Assembly (NCBI GenBank): GCA_963826695.1
Contig: CAWGXZ010000004.1
Span: 62,001-126,000, forward strand
Direction of reading: 5' to 3'
DNA: 64,000 nucleotides
From: CAWGXZ01 sp963826695
GTDB taxonomy: Bacteria; Pseudomonadota; Gammaproteobacteria; Burkholderiales; Burkholderiaceae_C
Shown here: positions 27,551 through 36,383 of the stretch, piece after piece
How positions within the stretch are numbered: position 1 is the first letter of the stretch
How the letters are laid out: every line of letters begins with the position of its first letter
Made by a program: the position numbers and the translations under genes
The notes under the pieces: generated by a model
What the model saw: only the letters and a program-made list of their open reading frames with translations
The model's database searches: none
What the model was told of the DNA's origin: nothing

Positions 27551-28411
27551 TCACAGCGGCCCGAAGATGGCGGCCAGGTCGGACTCGGGTGCGCCCCGGC
27601 GCATCTGCACGCCGCTCGTGCCGTCCTTCCACACCAGCGCCGGCGTCGCCCGCAGGCCGTAGGACGCCATCAGCGCGGCGTTCGCATCGAGTTGGGCGTC
27701 GAGCGCGGCGGGGACCTCGGCCAGCGGTTTCAGGCCGTCGTCGCCCAGGGGCTTCGGCCGCCCGCTGGCCAGCGTCTTCGCATTCGATGCGACGTGCGCA
27801 CGTTCATACGCTTCCAGCGCGGCAGCCGGGTTCTTGTCGCCGAGCAACGCGGCCGCCTTGCCGGCGCTCGTCGGCGTCAGGATGCCGACCATGACGTGCC
27901 GCAGCTGCAGCTTGCCGGCATCGACCCATGGCCGGGCATCGGCCCACAGCTTGTTGCAGTACGGGCAGTTCGGGTCGGTGAAGACGTAGACCGTTCGCGG
28001 CGCATCAGCGCGTCCGTCGGCGATCCAGTGGCTCTTTTCGAGGCGGCCCCAGTCGGCGTCGGTCATCGGCTTGGCAAGCGCCTTTTCCAGCCCGGCGGCG
28101 GTGCGGTTCTTTCCGCTGGCGTCGAACAGCGTGCCGGCGATCACGTGCTTGCCGTCGGGCGTCAGGTAAAGGGCCACGGGCTGGGTCCCGGCGCGCGCAG
28201 CGTAGGCCGTCATCCCACCCGGGCTCGGGAACGTGCCGACGATGTTCAGGCCCTGTTTCTGCAAGGCCTGAAGCGCCGCCGGAAGCGGCGGCGCTGCCGA
28301 TGCCGGAGAGGCCGCGGCCCATGCCACGGCAATCGTCAGCACGACCCTGGTCGAGGTTGCGAGGGCCCGTGGCTTGAGCCGCACGGCGGCGGCGGTTTTT
28401 GAATGTTTCAT
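27551..28411 (-). CDS. dsbG: DsbG/DsbC-like thiol:disulfide interchange protein
   Basis: 286 residues from ATG at 28411, overlapping the stop of the upstream gene by 4 bases. It has a signal peptide (about 20-40, ending SPASAA), an N-terminal dimerisation domain, and a thioredoxin fold with active site CPYC (Cys149/Cys152 in FTDPNCPYCNKLW). Periplasmic isomerase or sulfenic-acid reductase kept reduced by DsbD, which is encoded two genes upstream in the same operon. DsbG is favoured over DsbC by length and the Ala/Thr-rich linker, not proven. Confidence 0.88.
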   Translation of the reverse strand: MKHSKTAAAVRLKPRALATSTRVVLTIAVAWAAASPASAAPPLPAALQALQKQGLNIVGTFPSPGGMTAYAARAGTQPVALYLTPDGKHVIAGTLFDASGKNRTAAGLEKALAKPMTDADWGRLEKSHWIADGRADAPRTVYVFTDPNCPYCNKLWADARPWVDAGKLQLRHVMVGILTPTSAGKAAALLGDKNPAAALEAYERAHVASNAKTLASGRPKPLGDDGLKPLAEVPAALDAQLDANAALMASYGLRATPALVWKDGTSGVQMRRGAPESDLAAIFGPL

Positions 28412-29250
28412 GGCGTGATGAGTCGGGTTGTCCTGGTTGAAATTGCGCGCAGGCTGGCCAGACGCTGGCTCAGCGTGGCCTGCGACAGCTCGCCGATGCG
28501 GGTGTCGGCAAGCCGCCCTTGCGCATCGAAGAACAGCGTGGTCGGCAAGGCGCGATGGCCCAGCGCCGCGCCGGTGCGGCGCTGCGGATCGACCAGCACA
28601 TGGCGCAGCGCCAGGCCGTGTCGGTCGAGGAAAGCCGCGATGGCGGGTGACGCTTCGCCCTGGTTGACGAAGACGATGTTCACATCCGGGTTGGCGGCCT
28701 GCGCCTGCTGCAGCACCGGCATCTCGCGCTGGCACGGTGGGCACCAGGTGGCCCAGAGGTTGACCACGGTGGGTTTGCCGGCGAAGCCGGCGAGCGACAC
28801 GGCACGGCCTTCCAGCGACTCGAGCGTCAACGGCGGCAAGGGCACGGCCGGGGCCGACATCAGGACGCTCGTGAGGCCGCCGAGCAGCAGCACCAAGCCC
28901 GTTGTCAGCGCCGCGCCGAGCACCGGTTTGCGCAGCCCGGCCCGGTCTCGGGCGCGTTGCAGGCCGAACAGCAGTCCCACCACCAGGCCTGCCGTCGGCT
29001 CCCAGCCGCCGTCGCGGATGTCCAGGATGCCCAACGGAGCGTCGAAATACTGCTCGCGCCATTGCCAGACGAAGGTCAGCCGCGCCGCGATGAGGCCAAC
29101 CACCAGCATCTGCGTCAAGGTCGGCTCGGGGTTGACGTCCGCGGCCCGCGCCAGCCGCCTGGCGACGAATCCACCCAGGGCGATGGCCGCCAGGGTCAGC
29201 AGCACCGAATACGGCAGCGACAGCGGACCGATCTGCAACGACTGGTTCAT
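28408..29250 (-). CDS. Membrane-anchored TlpA-type thioredoxin with Lgt-like N-terminal domain
   Basis: 280 residues. The N-terminal half (1-133) has several membrane segments resembling a shortened prolipoprotein diacylglyceryl transferase (Lgt) domain, with RDGGWEPTAGLVVGLLFGL. The C-terminal half (about 138-270) is a TlpA/ResA-type thioredoxin domain with WATWCPPC (Cys170/Cys173). It overlaps both neighbours by 4 bases. Probably passes electrons from DsbD to periplasmic partners. The Lgt-like part lacks enough length for a working transferase. Confidence 0.88.
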   Translation of the reverse strand: MNQSLQIGPLSLPYSVLLTLAAIALGGFVARRLARAADVNPEPTLTQMLVVGLIAARLTFVWQWREQYFDAPLGILDIRDGGWEPTAGLVVGLLFGLQRARDRAGLRKPVLGAALTTGLVLLLGGLTSVLMSAPAVPLPPLTLESLEGRAVSLAGFAGKPTVVNLWATWCPPCQREMPVLQQAQAANPDVNIVFVNQGEASPAIAAFLDRHGLALRHVLVDPQRRTGAALGHRALPTTLFFDAQGRLADTRIGELSQATLSQRLASLRAISTRTTRLITP

Positions 29251-31142
29251 GCCGGCTCCGCCACGCCGCGCGTCCAGGGCCCCGGCCAGCGCTGCATGAA
29301 CTGCTCGAGCGTGAACTCGCCGACCAGGCGGGCGTCGCGCCGCTCGAGGCCTGCGCCATCGAACATCATCAGGGTCGGCGGGCCGATCACCTGATGGGTG
29401 CGCATCAGCTGGCGATGGCCCGCGTCGTTGGCGGTCACATCGGCGCGCAGCAGCAGCACGCCGGCCAGCGCGCGCTGGACCTTCGGATCGCCGAAGACTT
29501 CCTTCTCGATGGCCTTGCACGAGACGCACCAGTCGGCATAGAAGTCGACCAGTGTCGGCTGGCCCGCCGCCCGCGCGGCAGCCAGCCGAGCCTGGAGTTC
29601 GGCCTCGCTGGAGATGGCTTCGAATCGCAGGCTCGTGGACGTCTGGGCGGTGCCCGCTGCCGACGCCGCGGCGAACGTCAACGGCCGCCACGGATCCGTC
29701 GCACCGCCGGCCGCGCCGAGAACCATCGCGCTGCCCCAGAGGCCGGCCACGACGGCCAGTGTGCGTGCCGCCAGCCGGTGCGGCGAGCCTTCGGCGGCAC
29801 CGCCGTCAGCGCCACGCCAGGCCGCATGCACCAGCGTCACCGCGATCCCCAGCAGCAGCGCACCCCACATCAGCAAGGCCAGCTGCGCGGGCACGACACG
29901 TTCGAACATCCACACCGCCGTGCCGAGCAGCACGAAGCCAAGTGCACCCTTCACACGGTTCATCCAGGTACCCGGCCTTGGCAGGAAACGCGACCCCAGC
30001 GTGCCCGCGATCACCAGCGGCGTGCCCATTCCCAGGCCCAGCGCCGCCAGTAGCAGCGCGCCCTGCGCCGCGTTGCCGCTCTGGGCGATGTAGAGCAGCG
30101 CACCGGCCAGCGGCGCGGTCATGCACGGGCCGACAAGCAGTGCCGACAGCACGCCCATGGCCGCCGCGCCGGGCAGCGAGCCGCCGCGCAGACCTCGGCT
30201 GGCTCCGTCGAGCCTGCCGCGCAGCGCCGCAGGCAACTGCAGGGTGAAGACGCCGAACATGCCGAGCGCAAGCGCCACGTAGACGCTGCCCAGCGCAAGC
30301 ACCGTCCAGCGGTTCTGCAGCATCGCCTGCAGGTTCGCACCCGCCAGCGCCGCCACCACGCCGAGCGTGGCATAGGTCGCCGCCATCGGCAGCACGAATG
30401 CCATCGACAGCGCGAAGGCGCGCCGCGGCGGCGCATGATTGCCGACGACGATGCCCGAGACGATGGGCAGCATCGGCAGCACGCACGGTGTGAACGCGAG
30501 CGCAATGCCGAGCAGGAAGAACAGCGGCAGCGTCCAGCCCAGCGAGCGTTCGCCGAGCCACTGCGTGATCTGGCTGTCGCTGCCGGAAACGCTGTTCCAC
30601 AAGCCGCTGGCGCCGGCTTCTTGCGGCTGCAGCGCCGTGCCGGCAGGGGTCGTGGTGGCGCTGGCCGACGACACGCCGGCAACCTGGATCGTCTGCGTCT
30701 GCGGCGGATAACACAGCCCGGCCTCGGCACATCCCTGCCAGGTCACGTCGAGCGCGGCGGCGCCGACGGGCGCGACCTTCATCGTCACCGCGTCGTGGTA
30801 GACCTCCATGACGCCGAAGTTGGGGTCGTCCTTGCGGATGCCGGGCGGGAGCTCGGCCGCCACGCGTTCACCGGACGGCGACGCCGTGACCGCCATGCGG
30901 TCGCGGTACAGGTAATAGCCCGGCGCGATCGACCAGGTCAGTCGCAACCCGTCGGCGCCGGACTTCGCCACCGCCAGGCGAAAGGCCTCCTCGGGTTGCA
31001 GGAACTCGTCAGCGGCTTGCGCCGGCCAGGCCGTGCCGCACAACAGCAGCAACCCGGCGAGGGCTGTGCGCAGGCGGTTTCGAAAACGATCGGGAAGTAA
31101 CGGCAAGGGTCGACTCGGAGCGTGACGTGGCGTCACCGGCAA
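29247..31142 (-). CDS. dsbD: Thiol:disulfide interchange protein DsbD
   Basis: 631 residues with all three DsbD modules. A signal peptide (about 25-43) is followed by the alpha domain with Cys138/Cys144 (CAEAGLCYPP). The eight-helix beta domain has cysteines in FTPCVLPMLP (Cys220) and VGPCMTAPL. The gamma thioredoxin domain carries DWCVSCK near residue 548. It moves electrons from cytoplasmic thioredoxin to periplasmic partners. First gene of a three-gene operon with overlapping starts and divergent from a two-component system. Confidence 0.96.
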   Translation of the reverse strand: MPVTPRHAPSRPLPLLPDRFRNRLRTALAGLLLLCGTAWPAQAADEFLQPEEAFRLAVAKSGADGLRLTWSIAPGYYLYRDRMAVTASPSGERVAAELPPGIRKDDPNFGVMEVYHDAVTMKVAPVGAAALDVTWQGCAEAGLCYPPQTQTIQVAGVSSASATTTPAGTALQPQEAGASGLWNSVSGSDSQITQWLGERSLGWTLPLFFLLGIALAFTPCVLPMLPIVSGIVVGNHAPPRRAFALSMAFVLPMAATYATLGVVAALAGANLQAMLQNRWTVLALGSVYVALALGMFGVFTLQLPAALRGRLDGASRGLRGGSLPGAAAMGVLSALLVGPCMTAPLAGALLYIAQSGNAAQGALLLAALGLGMGTPLVIAGTLGSRFLPRPGTWMNRVKGALGFVLLGTAVWMFERVVPAQLALLMWGALLLGIAVTLVHAAWRGADGGAAEGSPHRLAARTLAVVAGLWGSAMVLGAAGGATDPWRPLTFAAASAAGTAQTSTSLRFEAISSEAELQARLAAARAAGQPTLVDFYADWCVSCKAIEKEVFGDPKVQRALAGVLLLRADVTANDAGHRQLMRTHQVIGPPTLMMFDGAGLERRDARLVGEFTLEQFMQRWPGPWTRGVAEPA

Positions 31143-31162
31143 CGCAATCCTCGACCGCCGCG

Positions 31163-31179
31163 ATTAAGGCCGCGTTAAC
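31163..31179. promoter_or_regulatory. Direct repeat resembling a PmrA/QseB-type response-regulator box
   Basis: ATTAAG-GCCGC-GTTAAC: two TTAA-centred hexamers separated by 5 bases (11-base period), as in the direct-repeat boxes of PmrA/QseB-like OmpR-family regulators. It lies between dsbD and the divergent response-regulator gene of that type, so it may control both directions. The match is to the general pattern; binding is not shown. Confidence 0.5.
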
Positions 31180-31257
31180 AGCCCTCGAAGCTGGTTGCGA
31201 CGCCTACTTCGCGCGCCGGCCGCAAGCAAAATGCACCATGACCTTCCGCAGCCCACC

Positions 31258-31941
31258 ATGCACGTCCTGCTGATCGAAGACGACCATCTGGTCGCCAGCG
31301 GCATCGTCGCCGGGCTGCGCCTGCTGGGTGTGACGGTGGATCACGTCGATACCGCCAGCAAGGCGCGTGCGGCGCTGGCTGCGTCGCACTTCGATATCTG
31401 TGTGCTCGACCTCGGCCTGCCGGACGAAGACGGCATGGCGCTGCTCGCCCGCTGGCGCGCCCAGGGGCAGGCGATTCCGGTGCTGGTGCTGACGGCGCGC
31501 GACGCGCTCGAACACCGTGTCGAAGGCCTGCGGACCGGCGCCGACGACTACCTGCTCAAACCGTTCGAGCTCGACGAGCTGGTGGCCCGGCTGCATGCGC
31601 TGGTGCGCCGGGCCGGCGGTCGCAGCAGCGACCGCGTCGAGCACGGCAGCCTGACTTTCAGCGCCTCCAACGCCGAGGTTCGGCTGCACGGCGTGCCGGT
31701 CGAGTTGTCGCGGCGCGAGCTGGCGCTGCTGCGCACGCTGCTGCAAAACTCCAGCCGCATTCTGAGCCTGGAGCAGCTCCAGGCCAGCCTCTACGGCTTC
31801 GAGACCGACGTCGAAAGCAACGCCGTCAACGTGCACATCCACCACCTGCGCCGCAAGCTCGGGCCGGGCATCGTCGAGACGGTGCGCGGCGTGGGCTACC
31901 GCTTGGGCCCGGCCGGTGCCGCTGGCGAGGCCAGGCGATGA
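31258..31941 (+). CDS. OmpR-family response regulator (QseB/PmrA-like)
   Basis: 227 residues from ATG at 31258 (MHVLLIEDDHLVASGI). Receiver domain 1-118 with phospho-acceptor Asp51 (CVLDLGLPDEDGM), acidic pocket EDD at 7-9 and Lys in LLKPFELDEL. The C-terminal winged helix (about 130-220) includes SRRELALLRTLLQN and VNVHIHHLRRKLG. It overlaps the histidine kinase start by 4 bases. The adjacent dsb operon is a likely target. Confidence 0.95.
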   Translation: MHVLLIEDDHLVASGIVAGLRLLGVTVDHVDTASKARAALAASHFDICVLDLGLPDEDGMALLARWRAQGQAIPVLVLTARDALEHRVEGLRTGADDYLLKPFELDELVARLHALVRRAGGRSSDRVEHGSLTFSASNAEVRLHGVPVELSRRELALLRTLLQNSSRILSLEQLQASLYGFETDVESNAVNVHIHHLRRKLGPGIVETVRGVGYRLGPAGAAGEARR

Positions 31942-33377
31942 CGCTGCGCCTGCGCCTGGTCGCCATCATCGGTGTGTCGCTGACGCTGCTGTGGGCCGTC
32001 GTGGCGCTTTGGATGTTCATGGACGTGCGCGAGCAGCTGCGCAACTCGCTCGACGAGCGGCTGGCCGCCTCGGCGCGCATGGTCGCCGGCTTGGTCGTGC
32101 GACTGCCAGCCGATCGAATGCAACTCGGCGGGCCGCCCATGTTGCCGCTCGATGTGATCGCGCGCGACGGCCTGGCCTGCGAGGTCAGCCTGGTCCGCGG
32201 CGAGGTCGCGGTCCAGCCCATCGCCCGCACCGCCACCAGCCCCGGGCTGGAGGGCGCAGCCCTCGGCTACAGCACCCGCGCGTTCGGCGGCAGGCCCTGG
32301 CGCACCTACGTGCTGCAGGTGGGCGAGGTGCGCATCGCCACCGCCGACCGCATGGATGCGCGCGAGGGCCTGCTGCGTGAGATTGCGCTGTCCGCTGCCG
32401 TCCCGTTCGCCGTGGCGATGGCTGGCAGCCTGGCGCTGCTGTGGATCGGTGTAGGTCGCGGCCTGGCACCCATCGAACGGGTGCGCACGGCGCTGTTGAA
32501 CCGGCGCGCGGATGCCGACGCGCCCCTGCCGGCCATCGACGCGCCGCCCGAACTGCAGCCGTTGATCGACACCGTCGCCCACCTGCTGGTGCGCGTGCAG
32601 GAAGCGATCGAACGGGAGCGGCGCTTCACCGACGATGCCGCGCACGAACTGCGCACGCCGCTGACCGCCATCAAGACCCACTTGCAAGTGCTGCGCCTGG
32701 CGTGCGCCGAATCCGTGCTGCAGGGCCCCGCGGGAGAGGCCCTGGCGAATGCACAGCGAGGCGTCGGGCGGTTGCACCGCACGCTCGAGCAGTTGTTGTT
32801 GCTGGCGCGGCTCGAAGAAGCGGCGAGGCCCGGCCACCCGCCCCGAGTCGACGCACTGCATGCGGCGCGGCTGGCGATCGACGATGCGTCGGCCGGTGTC
32901 ACGCAGGGCGCTGCGGCCGGTGGCCCGCGCGTCGAGTTGCAGTCGGCGCCATCGGCAGCATCGCTCGCGGTGCCCGAGGCCTTGCTGGTTTCGGCTTTGC
33001 GCAACCTGCTCGACAACGCGTTGCGCCATTCGCCCCGGCCCGGCTCGGTCGTGCTGCGCATCGAACCGCTGCCCGGTCGGGTGACGTTCTGCGTCCTGGA
33101 CGAAGGCCCGGGGATGACCGCGGGCGAATGTGCACAAGCGGCGCAGCGGTTCTGGCGCCGCGGCGGCGATACCGGCAGCGGCCTGGGCCTTTCCATCGTC
33201 GCCGCGATCGCGAGGCGCCATGGCGGCGAGTTGCATCTCGTTCCCCGGCAACCCACAGGGATCGAAGCCCGGCTGTGTTTTCCGGCAGATAGCGGCGAGA
33301 CAAGCGGGTTCGAACCAGGGTCGACCCGGCGCAATCCCCTGTCGTGGGCAGAAGACGACGAGAGGAGCGCCGGATGA
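31938..33377 (+). CDS. Sensor histidine kinase (QseC/TctE-like)
   Basis: 479 residues. First transmembrane helix about 8-28, periplasmic sensor domain to about 148, second helix about 152-172, then a HAMP-like linker. The HisKA box RFTDDAAHELRTPLTAIKTH has phospho-acceptor His236. The HATPase domain follows, with NLLDNALRHSP, DEGPGM and GSGLGLSIVAAIARRHGG. About 30 residues of low-complexity tail follow the domain, more than usual. Partner of the overlapping response regulator. The single Cys81 in the periplasmic domain could matter beside a Dsb operon, which is speculation. Confidence 0.94.
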   Translation: MTLRLRLVAIIGVSLTLLWAVVALWMFMDVREQLRNSLDERLAASARMVAGLVVRLPADRMQLGGPPMLPLDVIARDGLACEVSLVRGEVAVQPIARTATSPGLEGAALGYSTRAFGGRPWRTYVLQVGEVRIATADRMDAREGLLREIALSAAVPFAVAMAGSLALLWIGVGRGLAPIERVRTALLNRRADADAPLPAIDAPPELQPLIDTVAHLLVRVQEAIERERRFTDDAAHELRTPLTAIKTHLQVLRLACAESVLQGPAGEALANAQRGVGRLHRTLEQLLLLARLEEAARPGHPPRVDALHAARLAIDDASAGVTQGAAAGGPRVELQSAPSAASLAVPEALLVSALRNLLDNALRHSPRPGSVVLRIEPLPGRVTFCVLDEGPGMTAGECAQAAQRFWRRGGDTGSGLGLSIVAAIARRHGGELHLVPRQPTGIEARLCFPADSGETSGFEPGSTRRNPLSWAEDDERSAG

Positions 33378-33464
33378 ATGCTCGCAGGATCAACCCGACG
33401 CGTCGCAACCGGTGCATGGACCAACGGGATCACGCCGAGCGATGTCCCCTCTGTCCGGCGCCCT

Positions 33465-34562
33465 TCATTTCCGGTTCCTCGACGGTGAGCCGCCACTGCT
33501 GCCGAGCACCCTGCCATTGACCTCCAGGCCATACAGGGAATCCGGGCTGTCGTGGAAGCGCCTGCGGGTTTCCGCGATCGATCCGGTGTAGCGCGGGTCC
33601 TGGGGCCGCTCGTGGCTGTTCATGAACATGGCGACGTCCCAGGCTTCCTGCTCCGTCAGGCTCTTCGGCTTGCCGAGCGGCATGTTGGCCCAGATGAAGC
33701 CCGCGGCATTGTTCAACTGGTGCATGCCGGCGCCCCAGTTGTAGGAGCGCGGTCCCCACAGCGGCGGAAACACCTGGCGGTTGCCGGCGCGCTGTCCCTG
33801 GCCGTCGTCGCCGTGACAGACGGCGCAGTTCTGCTGATAGACAAGTTCGCCACGCGCGTAATCGGGCGCCTGTGCAGGCCGCTGGAGCTTGGGATAACCG
33901 CTGCCGACGACCGGCATGCCAACGGGCGCGCCCTTCGCCATCCAGAACGAATAGGTCTGCAGGGCGGTGATCACTTCATCATCGGCCGGTGGTGCCTTGC
34001 CATTCATGCTGTACTCGAAGCAGCCCTGCAGGCGGGAGGCGAGCGTGTCGACCTGGCCCGTCTTTGCCCGGTAGGCGGGATAGTGGATGAAGGACGCCCA
34101 CAGCGGCGCGGAATCGGCCTTGCGTCCTGCGTCCAGGTGGCAGTTGGCGCAGCTGAGGTCGTTGCCGACGTACTTCGCGGCGTACCGGCCGGTCTCTCTG
34201 AAGATCTGCTCGCCACGGCGGATCATCTTGCCGTATTCGTTGTCCGGCACGCTGTCCGCTGGCGGAGGCTCGAAGCTCCTTGCAGTTCCCTGCGGGGCCG
34301 GCACCGAGGCGGCCGCGGGGGTCGGGGGAGCATCTGCCTGCACGGCTTCAGGTGCGGCCGCCACGACGGGAGCCGAAGCTGCGGTGGGTGCAGGCACCGA
34401 TTGCGGACCGTCTTGCCTCGCTGCGGTGCTGACCGAAGGCGCCAGTGATCGATCGAACATGATGTTGCCGGCGATCCCGACCGCGAACAGGACCAGAACC
34501 ATCACGCCGCCGAAGATCGCCACGCCGGGGATCCGGCCGATTCGTCGCGGTGCAGATCGCAT
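33465..34562 (-). CDS. tsdA: Thiosulfate dehydrogenase, TsdA-like diheme cytochrome c
   Basis: 365 residues. Membrane anchor at 14-36, then a Pro/Ala-rich linker (about 51-100) and two cytochrome c modules with heme motifs CANCH (138-142) and CAVCH (246-250). The first motif is followed by LDAGRKADSAPLW. Cys181 in SRLQGCFEYSMNG corresponds to the conserved cysteine that serves as unusual heme ligand in TsdA. NAAGFIWANMPLG and DVAMFMNSHERPQDPR are family hallmarks. TsdA oxidises thiosulfate to tetrathionate or the reverse. Coupled by a 3-base gap to a second diheme cytochrome. Confidence 0.9.
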   Translation of the reverse strand: MRSAPRRIGRIPGVAIFGGVMVLVLFAVGIAGNIMFDRSLAPSVSTAARQDGPQSVPAPTAASAPVVAAAPEAVQADAPPTPAAASVPAPQGTARSFEPPPADSVPDNEYGKMIRRGEQIFRETGRYAAKYVGNDLSCANCHLDAGRKADSAPLWASFIHYPAYRAKTGQVDTLASRLQGCFEYSMNGKAPPADDEVITALQTYSFWMAKGAPVGMPVVGSGYPKLQRPAQAPDYARGELVYQQNCAVCHGDDGQGQRAGNRQVFPPLWGPRSYNWGAGMHQLNNAAGFIWANMPLGKPKSLTEQEAWDVAMFMNSHERPQDPRYTGSIAETRRRFHDSPDSLYGLEVNGRVLGSSGGSPSRNRK

Positions 34563-34565
34563 TGC

Positions 34566-35270
34566 TCATGGCCTGCCCTTCGTGCCGGAGCTCACCGGCG
34601 CCAACGGCGGGCGATTCGGCAGCTGCGCGTAATAGTCGCTCACCGCCTTGCTGTCGGCATCGGAGAGCTTTCGGGCCACGACCTGCATCAGGCCCAGCGG
34701 TCCCGGCGGCCGGTCGCCCGTGCGCCAGGCCTTCAGTTGCTGCTCGAGGTACGCCGCCGGCTGCCCCGCGAGCGGTGGAAAGCTCGCCCCGACGCCCATC
34801 CCGCCAGGACCGTGGCACTGCGCGCACGCCGGCACGTCCTCGCTCCAGCGGCCGCGCGTGGCAAGCCATGCCCCCACGTCCTGAGCCTTGTTCGGCTCGA
34901 CGTCCTCGGCGCTAACCGGCTGCGGAAGACCTGCATAGAACTTGGCGAGCTCGATGCGCTGCTCGGCAGAGAGCGCCCGCGCAATGGGCTGCATGATCGC
35001 GTTCTTGCGCTGGCCGGCAGCAAACGCCTCGAGCTGGTCGCGCAAGTAGGCCGCACCGGTCCCCGCAAGCCGGGGAAACTCGCCCCCGCCCTCTCCACGG
35101 ACACCATGGCAGCCGGCACACGCTGCTGCTGCGCCGCTCCCGGCGGCGGCAATAGGTCCACCCCCCGCGGCTGCCGCTTTCGGCGAGGCCGCCAACGCCG
35201 AGGACATCAACAGCGTTCCGGCCAGCAGCGCCAAGCCGAGTACTGGAAGTCGAGCTCCTGTCCTTGCCAT
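34566..35270 (-). CDS. Diheme cytochrome c (TsdB/c4-like electron acceptor)
   Basis: 234 residues from ATG at 35270, with a signal peptide ending ALAASPK (about residue 28). Two cytochrome c domains carry CAGCH (51-55) and CAQCH (149-153), each followed by F-P-x-L-A-G segments (FPRLAGTGAAYLRDQL, FPPLAGQPAAYLEQQL) that are typical of cytochrome c4. It lies directly upstream of tsdA in the same operon, so it is the likely electron acceptor for thiosulfate oxidation. Confidence 0.9.
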   Translation of the reverse strand: MARTGARLPVLGLALLAGTLLMSSALAASPKAAAAGGGPIAAAGSGAAAACAGCHGVRGEGGGEFPRLAGTGAAYLRDQLEAFAAGQRKNAIMQPIARALSAEQRIELAKFYAGLPQPVSAEDVEPNKAQDVGAWLATRGRWSEDVPACAQCHGPGGMGVGASFPPLAGQPAAYLEQQLKAWRTGDRPPGPLGLMQVVARKLSDADSKAVSDYYAQLPNRPPLAPVSSGTKGRP

Positions 35271-35599
35271 GCGCACCTCGGTACTGAGCGACGGCTGCCA
35301 TTCGGCCTGCGCGCCTGCCTGAGGGCAACACATTCCTTGCAACGGGCCTGCGGCCGGTGCAGGGTCGGCCCCGCCAGGAAGCGGCAAATGCCGCTCCCGT
35401 TATCGCACCGGATCGACCGCGCACGACCGGGACCCGGCCGTTCACCAAGGCCGGCGGCACCGGGGCTGCCGTCGATCGAGGTTCGGCACACCCAGCCACT
35501 TGCGCGTCATGCAGATCGGCGCCGCCGGTGTCATCGTCGATGTGTCGCAACAGGCGGGCAGCGGTGTGGCGGCAGCCCCGTCCAGGCCCTGTCCGTCCT
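35271..35599. other. Intergenic, nothing recognised
   Basis: About 330 bases between the DUF2243 gene and the cytochrome pair, both on the minus strand. Frames here show no domain or bias. The gap presumably holds the promoter for the cytochrome operon. No clear hairpin terminator was identified. Confidence 0.45.
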
Positions 35600-36376
35600 T
35601 CAGGTCGACGGCCGCGCCCATGTGAAGCAGCCCGCAGCCAACGCGGAATTGCTCACCAGCAGCGCGCCTTGTGCATACAGCTCACGGGCTCGGGCGGGAT
35701 CGGGCATCGACACCACCCACAGCCCTCCCGAGCGATCCACCCACAACACGCGCGCATCCGCGGAAGCCAGTGCCTTGAAGGCGGGAGCCCCCTCCATGCC
35801 GAAGCGGAACAGGACGACAACCTGGTTGACGTCACCGGATGGCAGCGCCGCCAAGGGGCCTGCGATGACTGCGGTCAACGCAAGGGCAGCCGCGGCCGTG
35901 CGGCCCCGGCTGCTGTCGCCGCCACCTCGCTGCAGGACCCAGCCGATCACCAGCGGGGCAATGCCGAATACGGCAAACCACAGCAGGTCCCAGAACAACG
36001 GATTGGGCGAATCCACGCGAATGCGGTGAATGCCCGTGATCCAGTGGGAGAAAACGCTGTCGACGATGTGCCAGATACCGAAGCCGATGAGCGCCTGCGC
36101 CCAGAGCGCACGGCCGGCGCCAGGCGCAGCGCAGTCAGCCCGGGCCTTCCACAGCAGGACCAGCGCCCAGACAGCGATGACGTACATCAGCGCATGGAAC
36201 AACCCATCGGCGAGCATTTGCACGCGGATGTCCTGCAGTGCCGCAGCCTGTACGTTGCTCAGGAGGTGGTGCCACTGCAGCACCTGGTGCAGGAGGATGC
36301 CGTCGAAGAAGCCGCCGAGGCTGAATCCCAGCAGGAAACCGGCCCAGCGCAGCTTGCGCGAGCCTGCAGCACCCAT
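35600..36376 (-). CDS. DUF2243 membrane protein
   Basis: 258 residues from ATG at 36376, chosen because it begins 8 bases after the preceding YeeE-family stop; longer starts would overlap that gene. The segment AGFLLGFSLGGFFDGILLHQ followed by LQWHHLLS is the DUF2243 signature, with histidines in or near membrane helices (also IWHIVDSVFSHWITGIH). Several transmembrane helices follow. The C-terminal part (about 170-258) is less typical and partly soluble. DUF2243 proteins often occur near copper or cytochrome-oxidase genes; function unknown. Part of the sulfur cluster by position. Confidence 0.85.
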   Translation of the reverse strand: MGAAGSRKLRWAGFLLGFSLGGFFDGILLHQVLQWHHLLSNVQAAALQDIRVQMLADGLFHALMYVIAVWALVLLWKARADCAAPGAGRALWAQALIGFGIWHIVDSVFSHWITGIHRIRVDSPNPLFWDLLWFAVFGIAPLVIGWVLQRGGGDSSRGRTAAAALALTAVIAGPLAALPSGDVNQVVVLFRFGMEGAPAFKALASADARVLWVDRSGGLWVVSMPDPARARELYAQGALLVSNSALAAGCFTWARPST

Positions 36377-36383
36377 GCCTGGA

